Source of the DNA: Yanshouia hominis
GTDB lineage: Bacteria > Bacillota > Clostridia > Oscillospirales > Ruminococcaceae
Reading direction: 5' to 3'
DNA length: 37,827 bases
Assembly: GCA_014385025.1 (NCBI GenBank)
Contig: JACRTB010000024.1
Location: forward strand, 1 to 37,827
This document shows positions 22,799 to 31,407 of this stretch, piece by piece. The position numbers and the translations under genes are program-made. The notes beneath the pieces are model-generated. The model had not been told where the DNA came from, did not search any database, and saw only the letters and a list, made by a program, of their open reading frames with translations. Numbering within the stretch: the first letter of the stretch is position 1; each line of letters opens with the position of its first letter.

Positions 22799-23857
22799 TT
22801 GATTGAGCTGGAACATATCTGCAAGACCTTTGGCTCCGGGGAACATGCGGTTCATGCGGTCCGCGACGTGAGCCTCTCAATTCGGGAAGGGGAGATTTTT
22901 GGAATCATCGGCTTTTCCGGCGCGGGAAAATCGACGCTGGTGCGCTGCATCAACCTGCTGGAGGCTCCCACCACCGGCCGGGTGACGGTCAATGGGCAGG
23001 AGCTCACCGGAATGGATGAGCGGGCTCTGCGCAAGGCCCGCAAGAAGATCGGTATGATCTTTCAGTCCTTTAACCTGATGCCCTCGCGGACCGTTTTCCA
23101 GAACATCGCCTACCCGCTGCACGGCAGCGGCCTGAGCCGGGAGCGGATTGAGGAGAAGGTTCTTTCCCTGCTTGAACTGGTTAACATGTCCGAAAAGCGG
23201 GACGCTTACCCATCGCAGCTTTCAGGGGGACAGAAGCAGCGGGTTGCCATCGCGCGGGCACTGGCTTCTGATCCGAAGGTTCTGCTCTGCGACGAGGCGA
23301 CCAGCGCCCTTGACCCGCAGACGACCCGCTCCATTCTGCGGCTTCTGCACACCCTCAACGAGCGGCTGGGGCTGACCATTGTGGTCATCACACACGAAAT
23401 GGCCGTCATCAAGGAAATCTGCGGACGGGTCGCGGTCATGGAAAACGGCGCGGTGGTCGAGCAGGGGGAGGTCTTTGACATCTTTTCGAATCCGCAGCAG
23501 ACCATCACGCGTGAGTTTATCCATACCACCTCCAATCTCAGCAAAATTTACGATCTGATTGAGGAAGGCTCCCCGGTTGTCGAGCTTCGGCCCGATGAGC
23601 TGATTGTCCAGCTCACCTATGTTGAAAAAAATGTTTCGGAAGCGCTGATCTCGTCCATTTCCCGTAACTTCGGCATCGATGTCAACATCATTTTCAGCAG
23701 CATTGAGATTATTCAGAACGCGCCGCTTGGCGGGTTGGTGGCCATTATGAGCGGCCCGAGAGATCAGGTGGAGGCGGCGGTCCGTTTTCTGATTGAAAAA
23801 AATGTGCAGGTGGAGGTAATCAAAGATGGCAGAATGGCTTCAGCAGTTTGCTCCTAA
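22799..23857 (+). CDS. metN: methionine ABC transporter ATP-binding protein
   Basis: 352 residues. The start is TTG 22799, with AAGGAGG 8 nt upstream; the in-frame ATG further up lies inside the leader peptide ORF. Walker A is 'GFSGAGKS' at 38-45, the signature is 'LSGGQKQRVAIARALA' near 140-155 and Walker B is 'VLLCDEATSALD' after it. The C-terminal 100 residues form the NIL domain that in MetN proteins binds methionine and inhibits transport. The end overlaps metI by 32 nt. It powers uptake of methionine or a close relative. The leader with Met codons supports the substrate call. Confidence 0.93.
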   Translation: MIELEHICKTFGSGEHAVHAVRDVSLSIREGEIFGIIGFSGAGKSTLVRCINLLEAPTTGRVTVNGQELTGMDERALRKARKKIGMIFQSFNLMPSRTVFQNIAYPLHGSGLSRERIEEKVLSLLELVNMSEKRDAYPSQLSGGQKQRVAIARALASDPKVLLCDEATSALDPQTTRSILRLLHTLNERLGLTIVVITHEMAVIKEICGRVAVMENGAVVEQGEVFDIFSNPQQTITREFIHTTSNLSKIYDLIEEGSPVVELRPDELIVQLTYVEKNVSEALISSISRNFGIDVNIIFSSIEIIQNAPLGGLVAIMSGPRDQVEAAVRFLIEKNVQVEVIKDGRMASAVCS

Positions 23858-24587
23858 TGTGGTGGAAAAATTTCCTGAATTGATCGAATCCTTTTGGCAG
23901 ACCCTCGTGATGATGGGGGGATCGGGCGTTATCTCCTTCTTTTTCGGGCTCCTCTTTGGGGTCGCGCTGATTGTCACCCGGCCGGGCGGTGTTCTGCAGA
24001 ACGGATTGGTTTACGGCCTGCTGGATAAAGCGGTCAATTTCTTTCGGTCGATCCCCTTCATCATCTTGATCGCCGCCCTGATCCCGCTGACCCGTCTGGT
24101 GTCCGGTACCGCGATCGGAACCAGGGGCGCCATCCTTCCGCTCGTGTTCGGCACCGTCCCATTTTTCACCCGTCAGGTGGAGAGCGCGCTTGCCGAGCTG
24201 GATCACGGGCTGATTGAAGCAGCCCAGTCGATGGGCTCCAGCCCTTGGGAGATTATATTTCGGGTCTACCTGCGGGAGAGCATTCCCGGAATCGTTCGGG
24301 CGACAACGATTACAGTCATCAGCCTGATCGGCCTGACCGCCATGGCGGGAGTAGTCGGGGGCGGCGGCCTTGGAGATTTCGCCATCCGCTACGGCCATCA
24401 GCGCAACCAGGTGGATATCACCTTTGCAACGGTCATTATCATTCTGGCGATGGTCAGCCTGTTTCAGGGGCTTGGCAACTTAATTATCCGCCGGACTTCG
24501 CACAGCGGAGCCCACCCGGTTAAAGGTTCTCTGCTTCCCTTTGTGTTTCATCGTCCGGTCGGCCCCTTTTCTTCGTCCGCAAAATGA
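23826..24587 (+). CDS. metI: methionine ABC transporter permease
   Basis: 253 residues starting at ATG 23826, with GGAGG upstream inside the end of metN. About five membrane helices, with the EAA loop 'LIEAAQSMGSSPWEIIF' near residues 130-150 that contacts MetN. A C-terminal tail of about 30 residues after the last helix is Ser/Pro rich and longer than usual for MetI. It forms a homodimeric channel in the cytoplasmic membrane and works with metN and metQ. Confidence 0.92.
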   Translation: MAEWLQQFAPNVVEKFPELIESFWQTLVMMGGSGVISFFFGLLFGVALIVTRPGGVLQNGLVYGLLDKAVNFFRSIPFIILIAALIPLTRLVSGTAIGTRGAILPLVFGTVPFFTRQVESALAELDHGLIEAAQSMGSSPWEIIFRVYLRESIPGIVRATTITVISLIGLTAMAGVVGGGGLGDFAIRYGHQRNQVDITFATVIIILAMVSLFQGLGNLIIRRTSHSGAHPVKGSLLPFVFHRPVGPFSSSAK

Positions 24588-24616
24588 ACTAAGATAAAAT
24601 TTGGAGGTATTGTATC

Positions 24617-25480
24617 ATGAAAAAGGTTGTTTTCAAAGGAATTGCGGCTTCTCTCGTCCTTTCCCTGTCTCTCGCCGGATGCGGCTCGGGCAGTCCGGCG
24701 CCCTCGGCGGCTCCGTCCTCTTCACCGGAATCTCAGTCCGCAACGGCACCGGTGGTTGTCAAACTGGGAGTCGTTGGAGAGAGCAACGAGTGGTGGGACC
24801 CGGCGATTGCGGCGCTCAAGCAGGAAGGAATCGAGATTGAACTGGTGAAGTTTTCCGACTATACCCTTCCGAACCAGGCGCTGGCCGACGGAGAAATTGA
24901 TCTCAATGCGTTTCAGCACCATGCCTTTCTCCAGAATCAGATCAAGGATAAGGGATATGACCTGACCCCGATCTGCGACACCATCATCGCGCCGCTGGGT
25001 CTCTATTCTGACAAAATCAAGTCGATCGATGAGCTTCAGGACGGGGACAGCATCGCGATCCCGAGCGACGCCACCAACGGCGGACGCTCCCTCAAGGTGC
25101 TGGAAACCTCGGGGCTGATTCAGGTCGACCCTGCGGCGGAATATCTGCCCGAGGTGAAGGATATCACCGCGAATCCCAAGAACATCAAGTTCATCGAGGT
25201 GGAAGCCGCCCAAACCCCGAGCCTGCTTCCCGACGTTGCGGCGGCAATCATCAACGGCGCCCATGCCAAGGATCATGGTCTGACCCCTTCGAAGGATGCA
25301 ATTTATCTTGAAACGGTTCAGGAGGGCAGCGACAACCCCTATATCAACGTGCTGGTTGCCCGCACCGCGGACAAGGATAACGAAATCTATCAGAAGATCA
25401 TCAAAGCGTTCCAGACCGATGAGACGGCCCGGGTGCTGGAAGAAGAGTATCAGGGCGCTTACCTCCCGGCTTGGAAATAA
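24617..25480 (+). CDS. metQ: methionine-binding lipoprotein
   Basis: 287 residues. The signal sequence ends in a lipobox LAGC with Cys22 as the lipidation site, followed by a Ser/Ala/Pro linker to about residue 47. The binding protein domain follows with the NLPA family blocks 'YTLPNQALADGEIDLNAFQH' and 'IAIPSDATNGGRSL'. The ATG has GGAGG 9 nt upstream. Membrane-anchored on the outside, it delivers methionine (possibly D- or N-modified forms) to MetNI. Confidence 0.93.
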   Translation: MKKVVFKGIAASLVLSLSLAGCGSGSPAPSAAPSSSPESQSATAPVVVKLGVVGESNEWWDPAIAALKQEGIEIELVKFSDYTLPNQALADGEIDLNAFQHHAFLQNQIKDKGYDLTPICDTIIAPLGLYSDKIKSIDELQDGDSIAIPSDATNGGRSLKVLETSGLIQVDPAAEYLPEVKDITANPKNIKFIEVEAAQTPSLLPDVAAAIINGAHAKDHGLTPSKDAIYLETVQEGSDNPYINVLVARTADKDNEIYQKIIKAFQTDETARVLEEEYQGAYLPAWK

Positions 25481-25490
25481 GGGGGAAGCC

Positions 25491-26675
25491 ATGATGGATT
25501 TCATAGCACAGGCAGAAGCCCGGAAGCCCTCGCTGATTTCTCTGCGGCGGGAATTTCACAGCCATCCGGAGTTGAGCCGTCAGGAGTGGGAGACGGCGAA
25601 GCGGATTGAGCGTGAGCTTGACCGCCTGGGGATTTCTCACCGCAGGGTGGGGGAAACCGGCGTTTACGCCTCCTTTCGCGGCACGCTGAGAGGGGAGCGG
25701 GTGATTGCCCTGCGGGCCGACATCGACGCGCTGCCGGTGGAGGATCAAAAGACGGCCGCCTATCGCTCTCAGGTGCCGGGGGTTATGCACGCCTGCGGAC
25801 ACGACGCCCATACGACGGCGCTGCTCGGAGGCGCGAGTCTCCTGATGGAGAACCGCAGCCGGTTTGGCGGAGAGGTCCGCCTGCTTTTTCAGCAGGCGGA
25901 GGAGATCGGTTACGGAGCGCGGGTCTTTCTCCGGGAGGGGCTGCTGGAGGGAGCGCAGAGGGTTTTTGGACTGCACACGGCCTCCGACCTGCCGGTGGGG
26001 AAGATCGGAGTACGCTCCGGGCCGAACAACGCCTCGGTCGATCATTTTAAAATCACCGTTGAGGGCAGGGGAGCACATGTCTCGACCCCACAGCTTGGGG
26101 CGGACGCCCTCTACATTGCCAGCCAGATCGTCGTGGGATTTCAGGGCATTGTGACCCGCCTGACCTCCCCGACGGACCCGGTCATTCTGGGAGTCGGAAC
26201 CCTGCATGCGGGGGAAGGGTATAATGTCGTCGCCAGACAGGCGGTCCTTGAGGGAACCGTTCGGGCTTTTTCTCCCGAAACCCGCAGGCTGATTCGGGAA
26301 AAGGCGGATGAACTGGCGCGGCAGACGGCTTCCCTGTACGGTGGAGCGGCTTCGTCGGAGTGGGAGGATTATACCTCTCCGCTGATCAACGACCCGGAAA
26401 TCTGCCGCGAGGTTTGTCGGACCGCCGGATGCCTGGCCGGAAAGGAAAATGTGGTGACCGACCGTCCGCTCTCGCTGGGCGGGGACGATTTTGCCGAGCT
26501 TCAGCTCCGGGTGCCCGGTGTCTACGCCTATATCGGGACCAGAAATGCTGCTCTGCCTGATACCACCGTTGCACACCATAACGGCCGGTTTGATATTGAT
26601 GAGGATTGCCTGCCGCTTGCGGCAGGACTCTACGCAGCCTATGCTTTTGATTATCTCACCGGAGATGCCGGCTGA
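25491..26675 (+). CDS. M20-family amidohydrolase (N-acyl amino acid deacylase-like)
   Basis: 394 residues from ATG 25491 (a second ATG at 25494 is equally possible). The first ATG is 10 nt past the metQ stop, behind AAGGGGG. Metal-site motifs of the M20D group are present: 'ALRADIDALPVED' near 75, 'HACGHDAH' at 100-107 with Cys102, and Glu137-Glu138 in 'FQQAEEIGYGA'. Such enzymes cleave N-acyl amino acids (hippurate, IAA conjugates, N-acetyl-Cys or -Met derivatives). As the last gene of the methionine uptake operon it may release methionine from an imported N-acyl form (inference). Confidence 0.85.
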   Translation: MMDFIAQAEARKPSLISLRREFHSHPELSRQEWETAKRIERELDRLGISHRRVGETGVYASFRGTLRGERVIALRADIDALPVEDQKTAAYRSQVPGVMHACGHDAHTTALLGGASLLMENRSRFGGEVRLLFQQAEEIGYGARVFLREGLLEGAQRVFGLHTASDLPVGKIGVRSGPNNASVDHFKITVEGRGAHVSTPQLGADALYIASQIVVGFQGIVTRLTSPTDPVILGVGTLHAGEGYNVVARQAVLEGTVRAFSPETRRLIREKADELARQTASLYGGAASSEWEDYTSPLINDPEICREVCRTAGCLAGKENVVTDRPLSLGGDDFAELQLRVPGVYAYIGTRNAALPDTTVAHHNGRFDIDEDCLPLAAGLYAAYAFDYLTGDAG

Positions 26676-26711
26676 AGGCGTCCTTGGAGGGATTCTCAGG
26701 CATCAAGAAAA

Positions 26712-26746
26712 AGCATCGTGGCCGGAAGCGGCTGCGATGCTTTTTG
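26712..26746. terminator. terminator of the methionine operon, bidirectional
   Basis: AGCATCG-TG-GCC pairs with GGC-TG-CGATGCT around a 6-nt loop, with AAAAA before and TTTTT after. It serves the plus-strand operon and could also end minus-strand transcription of the GNAT pseudogene. Confidence 0.85.
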
Positions 26747-26820
26747 TATCGCTTCAGTGCATAGCACCACCGGCTCTGCCGGTGAGAATAAAAAGTTTTC
26801 GCTTCAGGAAGCGGGCAAAG

Positions 26821-27123
26821 CGAGCCTTCCATCAGCGCTTTGCCATAGCCTTTTCCCTTTTGATCGCCTAAAACCCAGAGGCAATAGATATAAAAATAGT
26901 TTTCGCCGGTCACCGGCACCCATGCTGTCTCCAGCGGCGCGTATTCAATAAAGACAGTGGCTTTGACATCCAATTTTCGAAGGATGTGGCCTTCCTTCAG
27001 CCGTTCGGAAAGTCATTTTCTTTTTGCCTCCACGCCCGGATGGGACTTCTTGCTGCGGATGATGCGGCACAGGTGTTCCTTGTTGATATTTTGCGGCGTT
27101 AGAGTGATAAAATCAGCGTCCAT
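26821..27123 (-). pseudogene. GNAT N-acetyltransferase, broken
   Basis: A start at ATG 27123 with GGGAGG upstream reads MDADFITLTPQNINKEHLCR and on to KRK. It then meets TGA at 27015-27013, where related proteins have Trp, and continues in the same frame as LSERLKEGHILRKLDVKA. Further on are 'VFIEYAPLETAWVPV', 'YFYIYCLWV' and the acetyl-CoA loop 'QKGKGYGKALMEG'. After about 26824 homology stops, and the remaining in-frame residues look random, so the C-terminal half is lost. It carries a nonsense mutation plus a truncation, so an active enzyme is unlikely. Confidence 0.7.
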
Positions 27124-27153
27124 ATAAGCCCTCCCGGTCCCGTTGGAATTGGT

Positions 27154-27486
27154 TCAGCCGTTTTTCGAATGTCTGCTCCCGCGCCGGTAAAGGAATCGGG
27201 CCAGCAGAATGGATACCGTACAGATCGCTGCATATCCGAGAAGAAGAAGCACCGCAATCAGCCTCAGATCGATCCAACCGCTGCCGTCCGGTGAAGCATG
27301 GCAGATCACCGCGAGCGCCAGCAGCAGAAATGGATATACAAACGGAATCGCCCGTATGATGGGATGCTCTGTTCTCATGCAGATAAAATACTGCAATGAA
27401 AACAGTAAAATCATGGAAAATGCTGCAACAGCATAAATTGCATAATCCTTTCCATTGAAAATCATAATTTCTATATCATCTATCAA
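27154..27486 (-). CDS. small membrane protein (about 103-110 aa)
   Basis: The frame may start at TTG 27486 or, more conventionally, at ATG 27465. Neither has a strong ribosome site. Three hydrophobic segments are visible: 'AIYAVAAFSMILLFSLQYF', 'AIPFVYPFLLLALAVICHA' and 'LIAVLLLLGYAAICTVSILL'. A basic tail (RFLYRRGSRHSK) suggests a cytosolic C-terminus. No family is recognised. Confidence 0.5.
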   Translation of the reverse strand: MIDDIEIMIFNGKDYAIYAVAAFSMILLFSLQYFICMRTEHPIIRAIPFVYPFLLLALAVICHASPDGSGWIDLRLIAVLLLLGYAAICTVSILLARFLYRRGSRHSKNG

Positions 27487-27550
27487 ATTCCATTTTTTAT
27501 TGTATCATGGAGGTATCCTTCCTGCAGGAATGCCGCCATGATATAAAACA

Positions 27551-27579
27551 GCAGCGGCAGAATCATTGCCTGCCGCTGC
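27551..27579 (-). terminator. terminator of the hflK-hflC operon
   Basis: GCAGCGGCAG (27551-27560) pairs perfectly with CTGCCGCTGC (27570-27579), followed on the minus strand by TGTTTTATAT. It lies about 36 nt past the hflC stop. Confidence 0.8.
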
Positions 27580-27615
27580 CAAAGTCCGTATGCCGGCGCC
27601 CATTTGCGGGGTCGG

Positions 27616-28593
27616 TCATTGGAATCCATAAAAAATCTGTGCGATGGGAGAATCCTTCGAAAGGATCAGCGTTTTATTTTCGCCGGTCATGGATGCCTTT
27701 GCGGCATCAAGCGCGCGGACAAAACCGTAAAAATCGGCACGTGACTGGTCGGAATAAGCCTCCGAAAGAATCCGCATGTATTCCGCCTCGCCTTCCGCAA
27801 TGACCTTTTCGGCGTCGGCCTGCGCCTGGGAAATCCGAATCGAGATGGTTTTGTCGGTTTCGGTGCGGATTTTCTTAGCTTCCGATTCGCCCTCCGCCTG
27901 ATAGGAGGCGGCGATATTGTTGCGTTCCGAAATCATCCGCTCATAGACCGCGTTTTTGTTGTCGTCAGGCAGATCGAGATGCTTGGTTTCGACTCCAACC
28001 AGTTCCACCCCATATTGATCAAGACTGCCGCCGATGTTTTCAAAGATCTCGCCGGCCAGCTTATCCCGTCCGCTGATGATGTCGGACTGCGTCAGACTGC
28101 TGATGACGTTCTTCATCGAGTTATAAACAATGGTGCTGATGCGGGCTTCCGCATTGGTGACGCTTCCATTGAGGGTTTGGATAAACTTGGTCGGATCGGT
28201 GATTTTCCAAAGGACGAAGCTGTCGGCAACCATCGTCTTTTTGTCCCGGGTAATGACGTCCGAAATCGGCAGGTCATAAAGCAGCACCGTCTTTGGCAGA
28301 GTGCGGACGCTTGAAACAAAGGGGATTTTAAAGCTCAGGCCAGCCTGGTCCCGCACCGAAACGATTTTTCCAAACTGTTGAACAATTTGATATTCATTGC
28401 TGTGTGTGACGACCAGCACGTTGGAGAGCAGAGCCAACAGCACGATCAGGATAACCAGTGTGCGCACCACCCGTCCGGCGGTTTTGGCAAACCCGGTCAA
28501 TGCTTCTCTTGCACCGGTGAACGGGTCGTTCGGACCCTTTTCAGGGGCGGGGGAGCCGCCTTGGCCGAAGGGGAAGCCGTTTGGATTGATCAT
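27616..28593 (-). CDS. hflC: HflC-like SPFH/band-7 membrane protein
   Basis: 325 residues. A Gly/Pro-rich cytosolic start is followed by one membrane helix at about residues 42-62 (VRTLVILIVLLALLSNVLVV), then the SPFH domain (EYQIVQQFGKIV, LSFKIPFV). A long Ala/Glu-rich helix follows at about 215-290, with the 'ERNNIAASYQAEGESEA' block typical of HflC. The ATG is 3 nt after the hflK stop. HflK and HflC form a cage in the membrane around FtsH and modulate its proteolysis. N-terminal 'GPNDPFTG' is unusual but not informative. Confidence 0.85.
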   Translation of the reverse strand: MINPNGFPFGQGGSPAPEKGPNDPFTGAREALTGFAKTAGRVVRTLVILIVLLALLSNVLVVTHSNEYQIVQQFGKIVSVRDQAGLSFKIPFVSSVRTLPKTVLLYDLPISDVITRDKKTMVADSFVLWKITDPTKFIQTLNGSVTNAEARISTIVYNSMKNVISSLTQSDIISGRDKLAGEIFENIGGSLDQYGVELVGVETKHLDLPDDNKNAVYERMISERNNIAASYQAEGESEAKKIRTETDKTISIRISQAQADAEKVIAEGEAEYMRILSEAYSDQSRADFYGFVRALDAAKASMTGENKTLILSKDSPIAQIFYGFQ

Positions 28594-28596
28594 GGC

Positions 28597-29529
28597 TCAA
28601 TTCTCCTCCTTTCCGCCCACCGAAGGGAAGGTTTCGAGCGGAAGAAACTTGGTTGTTTCTCCGCTGCCGTCGTCGATGATAATTTTGAGCTCGGGAAGCA
28701 GCTCCTCCATCGTCTCATAGAACATCCGCTGCTTGGTGATGAGGGGGTATTTGGTATACTCCTCATACATCGCATTGAAACGGGCGACCTGTCCGGTTGC
28801 TTCGTTGATGCGGTTCTGGCGGGTGGCTTCCGCCTGCTTCAAAATCTGGTCCACCTCGGCGTCAGCGGCGGGAACCTGCTCGCTCTGGTATTTGTTGGCG
28901 TTGTTGATTGCGGTTTCCTTACTCTGCTTGGCGGTTTCAACCGCCTTGAAGGCTTCAAGAACTTCGGCGGTCGGCGGCTCGGCGTCCTGAATGGTGATGT
29001 TCACCAATTGAATGCCGATGTCCTCCTGTTCGAGGCGGGTAATCAGTTTTTCTTTGATTTCGGCCTGAATGGTGTTCTTTCCGGTAGTGATGATGTCATC
29101 GACCGGATAGAGGCCAATGGTGTCGCGGATGTAGCTCTGCGCAAGGGTTTTAAGAATTAAAACCGGCTGTTGGGAAGAATAAAGAAATTTTACAGGGTCG
29201 GATACCTTGTACTCAATGAAGAAATCAACATTGACGAAGTTGTAGTCGGAGGTAATCATCAGTGATTCCGCCTCGATTGGCGCTTTGGTTTCGATGTCAT
29301 AACCGATCGGGAACCCATTGATGACGGTCGAAACCTTCCGGACCTGCTGCAGGAACGGGATCTTGAAATGCAGACCGGGAGTGCTTACTGTGCTGGGGCT
29401 GCCGAGCGTCACGACAACCGCCTGTTCCTGTTCGCTGATGCTGTAGACCGAGTTGAGCGCCAGGAACGCGCCGACGGCCAGGATCACCAGCAAAACAGGG
29501 ATCAGACGAATTGCTCCTTTTTCCTTCAT
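28597..29529 (-). CDS. hflK: HflK-like SPFH/band-7 membrane protein
   Basis: 310 residues from ATG 29529, chosen for GGAG at 7 nt. The frame upstream of it has no ribosome site. There is one N-terminal membrane helix (about 6-26), then an SPFH domain: 'SEQEQAVVVTLGSP', 'PGLHFKIPFLQQV' and the partner-facing 'LVNITIQDAEPP'. A long helical segment follows (about 195-260) and a C-terminal tail. It is first gene of the hflK-hflC pair and would act with FtsH. Assignment of K versus C rests on the 'IQDAEPP' block and gene order. Confidence 0.82.
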   Translation of the reverse strand: MKEKGAIRLIPVLLVILAVGAFLALNSVYSISEQEQAVVVTLGSPSTVSTPGLHFKIPFLQQVRKVSTVINGFPIGYDIETKAPIEAESLMITSDYNFVNVDFFIEYKVSDPVKFLYSSQQPVLILKTLAQSYIRDTIGLYPVDDIITTGKNTIQAEIKEKLITRLEQEDIGIQLVNITIQDAEPPTAEVLEAFKAVETAKQSKETAINNANKYQSEQVPAADAEVDQILKQAEATRQNRINEATGQVARFNAMYEEYTKYPLITKQRMFYETMEELLPELKIIIDDGSGETTKFLPLETFPSVGGKEEN

Positions 29530-29599
29530 GAATCTGCTCCTCTCCTTTGGACCGGCAAAAATTACGCTATACCCGACGGTTCGCGATCTTTTCACCATA

Positions 29600-29630
29600 T
29601 GTTCATCATCATACCAGATACATATGAACA
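29600..29630. promoter_or_regulatory. inverted repeat upstream of hflK, possible operator
   Basis: TGTTCAT and ATGAACA are perfect 7-nt arms 17 nt apart, spanning a minus-strand TATGAT box. It is a plausible repressor site overlapping the hflK promoter. No matching regulator is evident in the window. Confidence 0.35.
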
Positions 29631-29642
29631 ATTCTACAAAAA

Positions 29643-29683
29643 ATGCGCGCGGCAAAATATTGCTTTTGCCGCGCGCATTTTTC
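29643..29683. terminator. strong bidirectional terminator
   Basis: ATGCGCGCGGCAAAA (29643-29657) pairs perfectly with TTTTGCCGCGCGCAT (29664-29678), a 15-bp stem. A-rich sequence lies before it and TTTTTC after; on the minus strand TTTTTTG follows. It ends the oleate hydratase gene. Confidence 0.9.
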
Positions 29684-29694
29684 TTCCCCGCTGA

Positions 29695-31407
29695 TCAACG
29701 GTAAGCGGTTTTCAGAGCGGTTGCAAGAACTTTGGGGTCCCGGTTGTACGGGGTGACTGGGCAGACTTTCCGATCAATTCCCAGCAGGGTATAGACGGCG
29801 ATCCGTGCGGTGCGCACCGAATATTCTTCGGTAAAGACCATGTCCTCGGGCGTTTCGACATACTGTCCGATCAGGCCGAGATTTGTTGAACCGGCCGGCA
29901 CCACCTGAGGCCGGTCGGACATCTTGCGCGGCTCAAAGTGCGCATCGACATAGGGCATATAGCAGGGAATTACATTGATAATATCGGCTTTGACCGCTTC
30001 GAGCTGGTCCTCCATGTGCAGCTGGTGCATCAGCTCGGTGAGAATCTCCTCACCGGAGCAATCCTTCATCGGCTTATGCACATAATCCCCGATCCGGTCG
30101 GTATAAAGCCCATATCCCCAGAATACGGTGACATCCATCGGCTGAGTTTTAAAGTGCGGCTGGGCGGCGACAACGATGCTCATCTTCCAGCTGGAATCCT
30201 TGAAGGTCATCAGCGCGCCGCTGCCGGGAATATTCCCGGAAAAACCCTCGATCAGCTTGAGCAGGCGGTTGCCGCGCGAGGTGACGGTGAAGCTCTCCCA
30301 GTTGGTTTCCTCCGTCTTTTCGAAGAAGGGATAGGGATTGCCGAGACCCGGCTTTTTGGCCGCCAGCTTTGCCCACAGCTCCCCGGAGATTGCCTTTTCT
30401 TCCGGCGCCGGGGCGGGAGTGGAGTAATCGCCGAGAGTCGAGCTGTCACACATTCCGCCGGTGGTCACAATGCAGATGTCATCGGGTGAAATCTTGATGG
30501 ACGATTCGCCATTCGCATCCCGGCAGTGCAGAGCGCTGACAGTGATGCCGTCCTTCCCGGCAAAGTCGAGATCGGTAACGGTGGTGCCGGCAATCAGCTC
30601 GACGCCATGTGCCTCGAGATACCGCTGCAGCGGCAGGATCACGCTGTCGTACTGGTTGTAGCGGCAGCGGGTCACACCTTCCAGCGTTTCAATGCGCGGA
30701 AATTCAAGAATCATCCGGTTCATGTAGCGCCGGAATTCGAAGAGGCTGCTCCAGGTCTGGAACGCGAAGGTGGTCTGCCACATATGCCAGAAGTTGGTTT
30801 CAAAGAAATGGGGTGTCTCAGAGAACCAGTCCGCGATGGTCATGTCGTCGAGCTTTTCCTCGGGGGTGACAAGGAGACGGCCAAGGGCGAGCCGTTCCTT
30901 CTGGGTAAAGCCCATGCTGCGCACATCAAGGATGCCGCCGTCCTTATCGACCAGACGGGCGCGCGCATGGGTGGGGTGCGCGGCGTCAAAAGCAAGAATT
31001 TCTTCGGTTACGCTGCGTCCGGGCAGCTCAAGGGAGGGGATGGTGGAAAAAAGCTCCCAGAAATTTTCATAGGTTTCCTCGTTGAGCATTCTGCCGCCGC
31101 GGCAGAGGAAGCCATGCTGTGCGTCTCCGCATCCGTCATTTGCGCCGCCGAGAAGGTGGAGACCCTCGAACACATGAATGTTCTTCCCTTCGAAGCCGCA
31201 GTCACGCACGAGATAAGCCGCGGCTGCGAGAGAGCCGAGCCCGCCGCCGACGATATAGGCCTGTCTGTTTCCCTGTTCCTGCGCGCGGTAAAGGATTGCC
31301 TTGTTCTCATCATCGGCGCGCTCCGCCTTTTCCGAAAACTTTTTGTAGGCGATCGCCGCTCCGGCGGCTGCGGCCGCAAGGGCAAAAATCCTGATTGCTT
31401 TGGACAT
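29695..31407 (-). CDS. ohyA: oleate hydratase (MCRA family) with N-terminal membrane segment
   Basis: 570 residues. The FAD-binding motif 'IVGGGLGSLAAAAYL' is at 52-66. Typical family blocks follow: 'VFEGLHLLGGANDG', 'GFLCRGGRMLNEETYENFWE', 'MWQTTFAFQTWSS' and, near the end, 'GLIGQYVETPEDMVFTEEYS'. The enzyme adds water to the cis-9 double bond of oleic or linoleic acid to give 10-hydroxy fatty acids, a detoxification of free unsaturated fatty acids. A hydrophobic stretch at residues 5-21 (IRIFALAAAAAGAAIAY) before the catalytic domain could anchor it to the membrane. AAGGAG lies 10 nt before ATG 31407. It is a single-gene unit with its own terminator. Confidence 0.9.
   Translation of the reverse strand: MSKAIRIFALAAAAAGAAIAYKKFSEKAERADDENKAILYRAQEQGNRQAYIVGGGLGSLAAAAYLVRDCGFEGKNIHVFEGLHLLGGANDGCGDAQHGFLCRGGRMLNEETYENFWELFSTIPSLELPGRSVTEEILAFDAAHPTHARARLVDKDGGILDVRSMGFTQKERLALGRLLVTPEEKLDDMTIADWFSETPHFFETNFWHMWQTTFAFQTWSSLFEFRRYMNRMILEFPRIETLEGVTRCRYNQYDSVILPLQRYLEAHGVELIAGTTVTDLDFAGKDGITVSALHCRDANGESSIKISPDDICIVTTGGMCDSSTLGDYSTPAPAPEEKAISGELWAKLAAKKPGLGNPYPFFEKTEETNWESFTVTSRGNRLLKLIEGFSGNIPGSGALMTFKDSSWKMSIVVAAQPHFKTQPMDVTVFWGYGLYTDRIGDYVHKPMKDCSGEEILTELMHQLHMEDQLEAVKADIINVIPCYMPYVDAHFEPRKMSDRPQVVPAGSTNLGLIGQYVETPEDMVFTEEYSVRTARIAVYTLLGIDRKVCPVTPYNRDPKVLATALKTAYR

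Noticed and set aside
22667-22801. Longer metN starting at ATG 22667
   Set aside because: It would run through the leader peptide ORF and the terminator. TTG 22799 has a consensus ribosome site at ideal spacing.
25401-26579. 392-codon minus-strand ORF
   Set aside because: Antisense shadow of the M20 amidohydrolase.
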